A stretch of 64,000 nucleotides of DNA, from assembly GCA_013416635.1 (NCBI GenBank), contig JACCHT010000001.1:434001-498000 (forward strand). The letters are read 5' to 3'. The notes beneath the pieces were generated by a model. It saw nothing but the letters and a program-made list of their open reading frames with translations. It did not search any database and was not told where the DNA came from. A program made the position numbers and the translations under genes. Shown here one piece after another: positions 9,348-19,249 of this stretch; positions within the stretch are counted from its first letter, which is position 1, and each line of letters starts with the position of its first letter. This DNA is from Candidatus Thiodubiliella endoseptemdiera (GTDB lineage Bacteria > Pseudomonadota > Gammaproteobacteria > PS1 > Pseudothioglobaceae).

Positions 9348-10083
9348 TATAATTTATCCTTAATAAGGGTTTTTACCCAGCCAGAATTTTGCTCTCTCAC
9401 TAACACCTCATTACGGGCACGCATTAGCACCAATGCACCGTATAAAAACTTAAAAGCAAAACTAATCAACATTAATGCAATAAACATATCAATTTGCATA
9501 GACACCTTGGTCACGCTCACTGATGAGCCCTGATGCAGACTGTTCCACCATTCAACTGAATAATAAATAATGGGAATATTCACCAATCCACAATCGCCAA
9601 AATGGCAGAGGCTTTATTGGCAGTTTTAGGATTGTCAAAGGCATTATTCAGCGACATATAGGCCAAATATAAAAACAACAAGATAAGTTCCGAAGTGAGT
9701 CGTGCATCCCAGACCCACCAAGTGCCCCACATCGGTTTCCCCCAAATACTGCCTGTGATTAACGCCAACAGCGTAAAAGCCGCGCCAATCGGTGCAGATA
9801 CTTTTGCCACCACAAAGGCGAGTTTTATTTGCCAAATTAAACCAATTGCTCCTGCCGTTGCCATTACTACATAAATAAATAAACTCATCCAGGCAGCAGG
9901 CACATGCACATACATAATACGCACACTCTCGCCTTGCTGATAATCGGCTGGGGAAACCACCAAAGCCCAATATAACCCTGCCAATGACAAAGTAACAAAT
10001 GGAATCATCATCCAAGGAATGATTTTCGCACTACTTTGATAAAAATTTTGCGGTGAGGCAAATGCTTGTATCCATTTCCACAT
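9347..10083 (-). CDS. ccmC: Heme transporter CcmC, single frameshift
   Basis: Six-helix membrane protein that presents heme to CcmE. The tryptophan-rich WGTWWVWDARLTSE motif, VHVPAAW upstream of it and the later SVEWWNSLHQGSS are hallmarks of the family. Frames change near 9585: one extra G in GTGGATTGGTG restores IVGLVNIPIIYYS. Together the frames give about 245 residues, the usual length. It heads a ccmC-D-E-G run; ccmA, ccmB, ccmF and ccmH are absent from the window. Confidence 0.88.
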
Positions 10084-10115
10084 AATTATTCATTAATTTA
10101 TTGATTAAATCTAGA

Positions 10116-10765
10116 TTATTTTAACGACTTTTTTGCCACATTGTTGCGTAAATAAGTCGGCAATGGCAATTCATCACTTTCTTTTGACTCCTTACCAATA
10201 TATAGGGCAATCAAATTCTCAGATTTGGGATAAAAATCGCTTACAAAGTTATCTACTCCCGACTGTCGAGAAAGTGCCTCCCCATACGCACCCCAGCCAG
10301 TGCCAACGCCAATAAAATCACTACTCAAAATATCTATTTCGTCAGGTTTTGCAATGCGTTCAGCACTCAAAATACCTTCTCATATACCCCCCAATATACC
10401 TCTCTCATCCGTGCATCAAGTGCTACAGCTACCTTATCGGTTTTATACTTTTGTGCTGCACCAAAACCCATCACTTCAAGTGTTGAGAACCCTAGCGTTG
10501 GAATATCATACGCCAACGACATCCCCTGCACCACACTGACGCACATCCGCACCCCCGTAAATGCACCTGGGCCTTGGGTATAAACAATCACATCCAAATC
10601 TGCCACTGACAAACCTGCTTGTGCAAAGACCTCATCACATAATGGCAATACCAAACTGGAACTTTTTGCCACATCTTGGACAAAACGCGAGATGATTTCA
10701 CCTCGCGAATAAAGACTAACAGAACACACTTCAGTACAGGTATCAATGGCGAGAATAGTTTGCAT
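10116..10765 (-). CDS. tsaB: tRNA t6A modification protein TsaB, single frameshift
   Basis: TsaB (YeaZ) partners TsaD in making N6-threonylcarbamoyladenosine at position 37 of ANN-decoding tRNAs. It is an ASKHA-fold protein. The first frame has ILAIDTCTEVCSVSLY, QGPGAFTGVR and ALDARMREVYWGVYE; the second has SAERIAKP and the C-terminal LRNNVAKK. The frames meet near 10375, where one added G in GAGAAGGTATTTTGAG gives EKGILSAERIA. The gene is essential in many bacteria, so a sequence error is the likely cause. It lies 5 bases after mtgA. Confidence 0.87.
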
Positions 10766-10769
10766 TCGA

Positions 10770-11414
10770 CTATTTTACAATCTTTTGATTCGTATGATAC
10801 AAGTGTAACACCAACTTTTGCCGTTGCAATAACCGTTGTGGTCGTTTAATCGGATTGTAATAACTCGGTCCTTTAAGCAATGCCACCAAGGCTGACAACC
10901 TTTCTAAAGGCAACGCCCTAACATCTTGATTAAAATAAAATTGTGCCGCGCGTTCAAATCCGCGTATTTCATAATTGCCTTTTTGCCCCAAATACACGCT
11001 GTTCATATAACGCGCCAAAATCGTCTGCTTATCAAACGAAACTTCCAACAAAAATGCCATCAAACCTTCCTTAAACTTACGCTTAAAAGTTTTCTCACGC
11101 GTCAGTAACGAACTTTTAATCAACTGCTGTGTAATAGTACTCGCACCGCGTATCGGCTTATCATAAAGCCAATAATCACGCGCTACCCTGCCAATTTCCA
11201 CAAAGTCTACGCCCGAATGTTTAAAAAATGATTGATCTTCCACAATTAATAACATGTTAATTAACTCAACAGGATACTCCTTTAAATCCAAATGAGAATC
11301 AATAGAAGCCAAAGGCTTTGAAAATTCTTCTTTCACCACCGTATGCAACTGATTTAAATACACGGCAAAAACCACAGCCCCAAGCAAAATCACCCATTTA
11401 AACCACTTCATCAT
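10770..11414 (-). CDS. mtgA: Monofunctional peptidoglycan glycosyltransferase (GT51)
   Basis: Protein of 214 residues with an N-terminal membrane anchor (about residues 5-22) and one GT51 transglycosylase domain, but no transpeptidase domain. The catalytic region [10 protein letters not shown] is at about 59-68 and [10 protein letters not shown] at about 89-98. It polymerises lipid II into glycan strands. It is somewhat shorter than E. coli MtgA. Its start overlaps the radC stop by 4 bases. Confidence 0.88.
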   Translation of the reverse strand: MMKWFKWVILLGAVVFAVYLNQLHTVVKEEFSKPLASIDSHLDLKEYPVELINMLLIVEDQSFFKHSGVDFVEIGRVARDYWLYDKPIRGASTITQQLIKSSLLTREKTFKRKFKEGLMAFLLEVSFDKQTILARYMNSVYLGQKGNYEIRGFERAAQFYFNQDVRALPLERLSALVALLKGPSYYNPIKRPQRLLQRQKLVLHLYHTNQKIVK

Positions 11415-12088
11415 ATGTCCCCTCGTTGTGCTAAACTCTCAAATCGCCCCTTATCGCCAATCACAATATGATCCAATACCCGCACATCAATCAACGCCAA
11501 CGCACCCTTAATTTTGTGCGTAATATTAATATCTGCCTGTGATGGTGTCGGGTCGCCAGATGGATGATTGTGTGCCAAAATTACAGCAGCCGCATCCTTA
11601 TTCAACACAACTTTCACCACCTCTCGTGAATGTACACTGGCTTGATTTAGCGTGCCAGTAAATAAATTTACCAACTCAATTAACTGATGTTTTTGATTTA
11701 ACAGTAACACAGCAAAAATCTCTCGGCTGGTGTTGCCAATATGTAAATGTAAATAATTCGCACAAGCTTTAGGGCTAGTAAATACATCGACTTTGCTCAA
11801 ACCTGATTCAAAATGTCGCTTTGCCATCTCCAGCACAGCCTTAAGATTGGTATATTTTGCTTGACCTAGCCCCTTACCTTGGCAAAACTCATCTTCACTT
11901 GCATTTAACAAATTATAAAGAGAGCCAAATTGATCAAGTAAATCTTGTGCCAACGCCACTGCACTCTTACCCTTTATACCCGTGCGTAAGAATATCGCCA
12001 ACAACTCGGCATCAGTTAAACTTTCCTCACCAAATTTAAGTAGTTTTTCTCTGGGTCTATCGTTTTCGTGCCAGTCAGTTATTGCCAT
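11411..12088 (-). CDS. radC: RadC/YeeS-family JAB1/MPN protein
   Basis: Protein of 225 residues. It has an N-terminal helix-hairpin-helix-like region and a C-terminal JAMM metalloprotease-fold domain with [14 protein letters not shown] at about 173-186. The cellular role of the family is not settled; the classical link to DNA repair is doubtful. It is the first gene of radC-mtgA-tsaB. A MITE (copy 3) sits about 30 bp upstream of its start codon and may have displaced or altered its promoter. Confidence 0.92.
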   Translation of the reverse strand: MAITDWHENDRPREKLLKFGEESLTDAELLAIFLRTGIKGKSAVALAQDLLDQFGSLYNLLNASEDEFCQGKGLGQAKYTNLKAVLEMAKRHFESGLSKVDVFTSPKACANYLHLHIGNTSREIFAVLLLNQKHQLIELVNLFTGTLNQASVHSREVVKVVLNKDAAAVILAHNHPSGDPTPSQADINITHKIKGALALIDVRVLDHIVIGDKGRFESLAQRGDI

Positions 12089-12116
12089 AATTTATTCGCC
12101 ATTATTGTATTTTGGA

Positions 12117-12277
12117 GAGACCTTTGCATAAATAGGGATGATTAGCAAAATGACAGATTTTATTAAATTGGAAATTTTTTAAATCCACTCCTAGCAGGGC
12201 TAAGGGTGTTTTTAAAAAGTTTGTAATTTGATGAAAGATGGCGTTTTGATGATTATTCATATTTATGCAAAGGTCTC
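12117..12277 (+). mobile_element. MITE copy 3 (161 bp, orientation A)
   Basis: Full-length copy with intact terminal repeats and a perfect 5-bp target duplication TTGGA (12112-12116 and 12278-12282). It lies between the radC start and the 3' end of hsdR, so it marks one edge of the restriction island. Confidence 0.95.
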
Positions 12278-12306
12278 TTGGAGTTATTGGAAATAGAAAG
12301 CACGAT

Positions 12307-14691
12307 TTATGCAACTTTTGATCGGTATAAGTATTTTTGAAAATCAACAAACAAAGGAATGATATTTTCCACATCACCTAATATCGTTTTAGCATCTTCC
12401 AATGACTGGTACTTGTTTATTAGTAAAAGAGGTAACTTTTCTTGACCAAGTTCCCCAACGCCTATTTCAATGTATTTATTCAACACAAACTCTATAAAAT
12501 CTTGTTGCTTTTATCCAAAGGTGTCAATATGTCATCCCTTGCTCGTAGCACCCTTTCCTTTCTGCTAATGGGTTTAATGTTACTATTGAAAACATAATTT
12601 AAAACATCAAATAAATCACTTTTTTCAGCATTTATTATTTTTTTCAAGGTGTTTAATTCATTGCCACCAAACCCTACCTCGCTTAATTTTTCTAGTAGCA
12701 CTTTTCTAGTTTGAGGCTTGCTCCATAAACTCCTCAATTCCTCTTCATCTTTAAAAAAATTAGGCAATTCTTCAAACAAGTTATTTAAAAATTCTGCTGC
12801 TGAAATTGGCTTACCACTAACATCCCAAAAAGAAGTGGCAACCATATGTTGTATTTCCCTCTCTTTGCCGTCACTCAATTTAATTTTAATTTTTTGGGGT
12901 CTTTGGTCTTTTGGCTCTTTAGTGCAAACACAAGGATTACCCCCACATTTACGGCAATTTTCTATGTCTCTTGGGTTTTGTGGTTCAAATTCTATAGACT
13001 CTATGGGTTCTCCGTCCCACTCTAGGTCAAAAAACTGTTGATAAGCATCAACAAAATCATAAATAGTAAAAAATTCTTTACCTTCAAAAAGTCGGGTACC
13101 GCGTCCAATAATTTGTTTAAATTCAATCATTTGATTAACGGGTCGCATTAACACAATATTGCGAATATTTCTGGCATCAACCCCCGTTGAGAGTTTTTGC
13201 GAAGTGGTGAGAACGCTCGGAATGGTTTTTTCATTGTCTTGAAATTGGCTTAAAAAATTATCGCCAATTGCCCCATCATCTGCTGTTACTCGCACACAGT
13301 AATCAACATTTTTAGAGTCGCTCACTTGGCTAATTAAATCTCTTACCAACCCCGCATGATTTTGTGTGGCACAAAAAATAATGGTTTTTTCATTTTGATT
13401 GATTTCCCCATCAAAACCTAACCCGTTTCAACTCTCGCGCTTCAATTTCAATAGTTCTATTAAATTCTGACTCCCCATACAGCCTCCCAGCCTCAGCAAC
13501 CCCCTCAATGACTTCATCGTCAGCCGTATAAGTATAATCGTCCATCGTTGTATTAATGCGTTTGACTTTAAAAGGTGTTAAAAAACCATCGTTAATGCCT
13601 TCTTTTAGAGAATAAACATAAACAGGTTCGCCAAAATATTGATAAGTATCAATATTCTTATTCCGCTTTGGGGTTGCGGTTAACCCCAATTGTACCGCAG
13701 GAGAAAAATATGCCAAAATACCTCGCCAACTGCTTTCATCATTTGCCCCGCCTCTATGACACTCATCAATAATAATTAAATCAAAAAAATCTTTTGGGTA
13801 TTTATTATAATAAGCGGTTGTTTTATCATGGTCATTATTATCATTTTTTTCAATTTCCGCTTCTTCTGCCGTGTTGTTATTGGCAGTTAGGGATTGAAAA
13901 ATGGTAAAAAACAAACTGCCATTAGTCGGCACCTTGCCTGTTTTTTTAATTTCTTTTGGCGTAATTCGCACCATCGCATCTTCAGCAAAAGCAGAAAAAT
14001 TGTTAAATGCCTGATTAGCCAGTATATTTCTATCTGCCAAAAATAAAATGCGAGGTCGCCTCACCCCATCACGGCTTAGCGTCCAACGACTGTAAAACAA
14101 TTTCCAAGCAATTTGAAAAGCAATTGCCGTTTTTCCTGTGCCTGTGGCAAGGGTTAGCAAGATACGCTGTTTGTTTTTTGCAATCGCCTCTAGCGTGTTT
14201 TTTATGGCAATTTCTTGATAATATCTTAATTGCCAAGTGCCTGATTTGTCCTCAAACGGTATCGATGCGAACTTCTCACGCCACTGATTTTGGTCGCTAT
14301 AAACCGCATCCCAAAGCTGATTTGGCGTTAAAAAATCAACAACTGTTTCCTCTTCCCCAGTTTTCAAACAAATCTGATAAATGGTTTTACCATTAGTAGA
14401 ATAAGTGTAATCCAGCCCCAATTTTTGCGCATAAAGTTTGGCTTGTGCCACGCCCTCCCCAACCTCTAATTCCTCACTCTTTGCCTCAACAACCGCTAAT
14501 TTAACCCCCTTATAAACCAAAATATAATCCGCAATCAACGGCTTTGCCCTGCCACCGCCCACCTGTATTCTGCCATCGGTAATTTTACAAACATCTCGCT
14601 CACGCAAAATTTTAGACCCCTCAATCACACCCCAGCCATTGGCTGTGAGTTTCGGGTCAATTAATTCGGCTCTGGTTTCGGCTTCGTTCAT
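12307..14691 (-). pseudogene. hsdR: Type I restriction enzyme R subunit HsdR, two frameshifts
   Basis: ATP-dependent translocase/endonuclease subunit. Order along the chain: an N-terminal nuclease domain with ADYILVYKGVKLAVVEAK (PD-(D/E)xK type, about residues 50-70), helicase motif I ATGTGKT, motif II DECH, motif III TATP, and motif VI QIIGRGTR. Frames change between about 13350 and 13425, and again near 12515, where LDKKQQDFIEFVL is restored. The rebuilt C-terminus ends at 12307. About 795 residues in total match EcoEI/EcoR124-like HsdR. It may be decayed or may only contain indel errors. Confidence 0.8.
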
Positions 14692-14784
14692 GGGCTATAC
14701 TTCAAAACTTTTAATCTTACAATAAATTATCAATATTTAGCAATTTAATAAATTTATTTCTCTGATTAACGCCCTCACTTTAGA

Positions 14785-15240
14785 TTCCAAACTGAGGTGG
14801 ATTTTAAATTTTGCTTAAATAAATCTTCTGTTTGATTTCCTCTTTTTCAATGACTTCATTAGTTGTAAAATCATATCATTGTTTTTAGCACTAGCAACAA
14901 TAAACAAATCATTTTCACCAACACCTTTTGCATGGTAATTATCTTCTGTTATACCCAAAAAAGTTTTAAATTTTTGAACACTTCTTACATCGCTTATGGT
15001 TTTCTTATGAATGATAATATTTTCCAATACCTAGCTTTAAAAATAATTTGCTTTCCGGAATATCTCAATAAGTCTATGTCTAAAAAATATGTTGCTAATT
15101 CATCATATTTCTTCATCTGATATAACAAATATTTCTGCATTAACTTTTTCATAAAACCACTCCCAAAGAGGAGTAAAGTGTTTGTTTTTATAGGTAGTTA
15201 TCCATAAACTCATCGCCGAACTCAAACTATCAATTTACTC
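14785..15240 (-). pseudogene. Decayed PIN-like (DUF4411-type) toxin
   Basis: Several frames hold pieces that resemble the PIN-like DUF4411 family: TPLWEWFYEKVNAEIFV near the start, then KTFLGI and KGVGENDLFIVASAKNNDMI, then TTNEVIEKEEIKQKIYLSK. The order and spacing fit an approximately 150-residue protein broken by stops and frame changes. Such proteins usually pair with an HTH-ImmA/IrrE antitoxin, and a remnant of one lies just upstream. The assignment is by eye and tentative, and the ends are approximate. Confidence 0.4.
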
Positions 15241-15828
15241 TTCAATTTTATGTAGTGTTGAATTTTTATTTATGCTAATTAAGATCTGCTTTTGTATTAA
15301 TAATCCACTTATTTTCTATATAGATATCAAACTGTGCAATTCAATTTTTTACCTACATTTAATAGGCTTTATGTCGATAAACTCTTTATGCAATCCTAAT
15401 GTTTTTTTTTTCTTCATTTTGCTTTGTTTCTAATTTCTGTATTTTGATTTCTTTTCGTTACAAATTTTAATAGATTATTTTCTTCCACTTACAAAAAGCA
15501 AACACATTTCGTTAAACCATTCTTTTTTAAATTTATTTACTAATTGCTCACTATTCTATTGTATTATTTCCTATAAAAGAATCCTTACACTTTTGGTCAG
15601 TTTAATTGTTGCAATAACTTCTATTCGTGGCAGTCAACCAATCAAACTTATTTGAAGGCTTTAAGTTTGTTTTTCTTTGCTTGAGTCAAGAATAAATAAC
15701 TTTCTTCATATCAATACAATATCTTTTCTTGTCAAGTAGGTATATCGTCAAATTATATTCTAATTTTGAGCACTTACATTTGTTTTTATAGCGAATGATT
15801 GGTAAATTTCTGTTTTCACAAAATGACG
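15241..15828. other. AT-rich gap with no recognisable gene
   Basis: This stretch of about 590 bp is AT-rich and full of stops in all frames. By position it should hold the missing metallopeptidase half of the ImmA/IrrE gene, but no HExxH-like segment is seen. It is probably degraded accessory DNA. Confidence 0.5.
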
Positions 15829-16389
15829 TCAAATCGTCAATAATTTTCTTTTACAATTTGCTGACCCGTTGTAGCCATTAGAGACAATTACCATAACCCC
15901 TTTGTCTTCAACCGCATTGCGCAAATCATCAAACTTATAATTTTCTTTCAAGCCCAGCCATTCTCTAGTTTCACTACAAGAACGCTTAATGTTGTTAACA
16001 TCTAATTCTAATTCTTGCCACTGCTGAGAGGCAGGCGTTGTTAAATCATTCAATAAATTTAAATAAACTTTTCGTTGATTTTCAACATTTTTGATAAATT
16101 TTCTTAATTTTTTAGAGTGTATGGGGTATTGGTTGCTTATTGTGCGAAATTGTAGAGAGTGTATTTTTTCTTCAACAACATCGTTGTGTTCAATAAAAAA
16201 TAACAAGCTTTTATCAAAATACTTAGCGATTTTTTCTAATTGTCCAATGGTTAAGACTGCTTGTTTTTGCATTGCTTTTTCAATCGTGCTTTTTGCAAAA
16301 TTAATCTCACTTAAAAAACTATCCATAGAAGTGTTAGCCTCTTCAAGACACCAATTTAAACGGTTAGGATTAATGCTTATTTTTTCCAT
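15829..16389 (-). pseudogene. HTH / ImmA-IrrE-family regulator, truncated
   Basis: The open part is 186 residues. It begins with an HTH-like region (residues 1-60, including QLEKIAKYFDKSLLFFI) and continues with QFRTISNQYP and REWLGLKENYKFDDLRNAVEDKGVMVIVSNGYNG. That order is typical of COG2856 proteins just before the zinc-peptidase domain. The expected HExxH metallopeptidase part is missing: the frame runs into unrelated sequence and stops. It probably once served as the antitoxin to the PIN-like remnant downstream. Confidence 0.6.
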
Positions 16390-16522
16390 AAATTTATTTC
16401 CTATTAAAGACCTTTGCAGAGTATAAGCCTATATAAGTATATTTTTGCAAGATTGACTTTTTAATTCAACTAAATTATCATAAATTTTAAACTCATTCAT
16501 CATTTTTGTTCTAGTATTTTAT

Positions 16523-17347
16523 CTAAACCCAAAAAATATCCTCACTCACAACACTTCTACCCAGTTCTTTTTCGGTTTCTTTTCTAGCATTGCCTGCCAC
16601 TTTGTCACCTCGGTTGGCGACTTTTTTGTTTTCGTTAAAGGTTTCGGGTTTTTCTTCTTTGGAAATTTCAGTGGTTACTCGCTCACCCAACATCGTGAAA
16701 ATCAATTCTAAATCGTCCATATTATCACGAAGATTGGCTTTTGATTTTGCAGGTAAATTCTTAAAATCTTTGTATTCAGTAGGTGTCATTCCAAAAGTGG
16801 CTTTGGAAATTTCAGCGGTTAAAATCGCATAATCGCTATGTTTTTTGATGCCCCTTTCTTGCCATTCGTCCGTTAGATTTTGACGAATAGCAATACCTCG
16901 TAATCGTTTATCAATCCAGTCTTTAGGATAGCCTTTTTGTTCATAAATGGCTTTCATTCGCTCTTGTGCTAATTCAGGATTTTCTATCTCATCCAATCGT
17001 TCTTTGCCGACTTGAGCTAACCATTGTTTAAAGGGTTCTGCTTTTTTAGAGGGGATAGACTGAATTAAACGAAAAATATCTTTGGTATTAGCGACATCTG
17101 TTAACCTCATTTTCCCATCGGCAGAAAGCATTTTCAAACGGTTACAATTTGTAACCGTTTCATTGCCCTCTTTTAAAAGCCGATGTTTTAATACTTTCCA
17201 ATAATTCCTCGCCCCTTGATAATCTTTTTGTTCGGTTAATATTTCTACAATATCAACAATAGAAAAAAACCATATTTCTAATTTTTCATCCCAATGACTT
17301 CTTATTTTTTGGTTTTGAAATAGTTGTAATTTATTTTCATTTTTCAT
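16523..17347 (-). CDS. Bro-N/antirepressor-like protein of type I RM loci
   Basis: Intact protein of 274 residues. The N-terminal Bro-N-like domain (IRSHWDEKLEIWFFSIVDIV, then LTEQKDYQGARNYWKVLK) is followed by a long conserved region (IPSKKAEPFKQWLAQVG, KGYPKDWIDKRLRGI, DYAILTAEISKATFGMTP) and a basic C-terminus (KVANRGDKVAGNARKE). Proteins of this form are often encoded beside hsd genes; their role is unknown. The start overlaps the hsdS stop as ATGA, so it was translated with the specificity subunit. It is one of only two open frames left in the island. Confidence 0.75.
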   Translation of the reverse strand: MKNENKLQLFQNQKIRSHWDEKLEIWFFSIVDIVEILTEQKDYQGARNYWKVLKHRLLKEGNETVTNCNRLKMLSADGKMRLTDVANTKDIFRLIQSIPSKKAEPFKQWLAQVGKERLDEIENPELAQERMKAIYEQKGYPKDWIDKRLRGIAIRQNLTDEWQERGIKKHSDYAILTAEISKATFGMTPTEYKDFKNLPAKSKANLRDNMDDLELIFTMLGERVTTEISKEEKPETFNENKKVANRGDKVAGNARKETEKELGRSVVSEDIFWV

Positions 17348-18503
17348 TTTGATAATTCCCCATTAAAGGCTTTTTGTAGAATGGATTTTTTTAATTCCTC
17401 CAAGTCCGCTATTTTCTGCTGATAAAGGCTTTCTAGTTTTTTGGTTTGGGTTTGTAATGAGTCTAGTTTTTTGACGATTTTTTTTGTTCTTTAATTACTG
17501 GAAAGGGAAATAATTTACCTTTGAAAGTTCCTATATTAATATTATCTTGCGCACTGCCTTTTCCTAGTGCCTGTAAGTTTACTTTAAAAGACTGCAATAG
17601 ATATTCTACAAAATCTAAATCTGCGATTTTTTTATTTACTACAACCCCTATTACACTGTCAGGAAAACAAGCATCAAACGAAAGAATTCCTGTTTCCGCA
17701 ATATTAGCAGCAATTGTTATACAAATAGTTCCTTTTTGCCATAATTTACTTTGAGCCAATCCAACATCATTATATGTTTGTGAATATTCGGTTATATAAT
17801 GTTCACAATTTCTAATATTGCCAGTTTGAATAAACGGATAATCACCTCCATATAATTTTTGTCATTCCTTGGTCTATGTTTTGACTTTCCTCTCCCAAAA
17901 ACTTCTGAGACTTCTTCCAATGTTTTCTCCTCCCAGTCATTACCTTTATTTTCAAAGATATTTTGCAGATAACTTTCAAAAAGTTCTTTGGCATTTATAA
18001 GGTTTTGTTCGGCGTTGGTTTTTGCTTGGTCAATGACTTTAAAAGCACGGTCAAGTATGGAAACTATGCGTTTTTGCTCTTTTAAAGATTTTGGATAATG
18101 GATTTCAAGTTTTCTAAAAATAGGTACATTTAAATTCTTTTGTGCCGTACCTCTTGCTAACGAGTATATATAATCATTTAAACAAAGGAATTGTAAATTT
18201 AAAAAATCTTGGGATATTTCTTTAATGTTTTTAGGCTTGACACTTAATCCGCTATCATTTAAAAGAACTTTCCTTTTACAAATCTTGTGCACTTTTCTGA
18301 CATTGCGAATCGAGCAACGATTAAACAATCCTCTCTATTAAAGACATCTATATTAAAAGTAGCACCTCCGCCACCATAAACTGGATAAATTGTTCCTCCG
18401 TCCTTTTTCTTACAACCCTTGTTCCGTATTCAACCTCACAAACCTCCCCCAATTTCTTAACACTCCACCCTTCCAGCAAACTCAGAACATCAGTTTCATG
18501 CAA
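17344..18503 (-). pseudogene. hsdS: Type I restriction specificity subunit HsdS, about four frameshifts
   Basis: Pieces in alternating frames rebuild a two-TRD HsdS. TRD1 begins EGWSVKKLGEVCEVEYGTR and includes YPVYGGGGATFN. A central helix follows (KEQKRIVSILDRAF, NLINAKELFESYLQNIF). TRD2 has WEEKTLEEVSEVFGRGKSKHRPRN, PFIQTGNIRN and ITIAANIAETGIL. The final helix (LYQQKIADLEELKKSIL) ends at 17344. Frame changes fall near 18410, 18265, 17840 and 17475, several in A or T runs. The true start is unclear because the frame continues upstream into the MNT gene. Confidence 0.75.
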
Positions 18504-18814
18504 TTTTTTATCAACCCCCTTTATGTAAAAATCTTTACCAACATTCAAAATATGCTCTATTAAATCATCGTTGTCAATTTGTGTAAATATGGAAATATCA
18601 AACGAATAAGGTAAATAAAGTGCCTCTAAAAATTCTTCAAGTGCATAGACTGTTTTTAGGTTTAAGTTTTTTCCAATCAGTGTTACATCAATATCAGAGC
18701 CATCTTTATAATTACCTTTCGCACGAGAGCCGTATAATATTACTTTTTCAATTTGTGGGAATTTAGAAAATTCCTTTTTATATTTCTAATAACATCGGGA
18801 GACAGTCCAAACAT
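18504..18814 (-). pseudogene. MNT nucleotidyltransferase (HI0073-like), frameshifted and fused to hsdS frame
   Basis: Minimal nucleotidyltransferase of the pol-beta superfamily. The diagnostic GSRAKGNYKDGSDIDV is present, followed by FDISIFTQIDNDDLIEHIL. It starts with ATG at 18814, 3 bases after the HEPN gene stop. A frame change in an A run near 18785 separates MFGLSPDVIRNI from KEFSKFPQIEKVILYGSR. No stop separates it from hsdS: the frame passes through DFYIKGVDKKLHETD into EGWSVKKLGE. In the next frame TGATAA occurs at exactly this point, so one indel probably removed the stop. The boundary with hsdS is arbitrary. Confidence 0.65.
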
Positions 18815-18817
18815 AAT

Positions 18818-19249
18818 TTATAACTTTCTTTGTTTTTGTTCGTTTTCAAGTGCTGCTTTCAAGCTATTAAATGCTTGATAATATGAATCAATAATATCGT
18901 GAAATATCTCTTCTGCCGTTTCTTCGTTGTAAGTATAGGCTGTTTGGTTTCTGCTTTTTATACTTTCTGTGAGCATTGCTCCACAATCTGAACTCACCAA
19001 TCCTCGCCTTACAGCCAACTGAAAAGCGTCTCGACTGCCTTGAATGTCAGTGTTACCAAGGTATTCATAAAAATCTTTAATAACCTGCCAAGAAAGTTCT
19101 TGATTGTATTCAAAGCGTTGAATTAATCCCTCTTTTTCTAAATTTGATAACGCCCTGTCTGTTGCTTGCTCTACACCCAATTCCAATTGTTTAAATGCTT
19201 TTTTGAAGTTGCTTAAACGCTGTATCCAGCGGATATTATTATTTTCCAT
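18818..19249 (-). CDS. HEPN-type nucleotidyltransferase substrate-binding protein (HI0074-like)
   Basis: Intact all-helical protein of 143 residues. NLEKEGLIQRFEYNQELSW, GSRDAFQLAVRRGLV and NQTAYTYNEETAEEIF match the HI0074 family, the partner of MNT proteins in HEPN/MNT toxin-antitoxin modules. It overlaps the end of hsdM and is followed at once by the MNT gene, so the pair is embedded inside the hsd operon between hsdM and hsdS. With the MNT partner frameshifted, module balance is uncertain. The frame-intact state could mean recent decay or sequence error in the partner. Confidence 0.8.
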   Translation of the reverse strand: MENNNIRWIQRLSNFKKAFKQLELGVEQATDRALSNLEKEGLIQRFEYNQELSWQVIKDFYEYLGNTDIQGSRDAFQLAVRRGLVSSDCGAMLTESIKSRNQTAYTYNEETAEEIFHDIIDSYYQAFNSLKAALENEQKQRKL

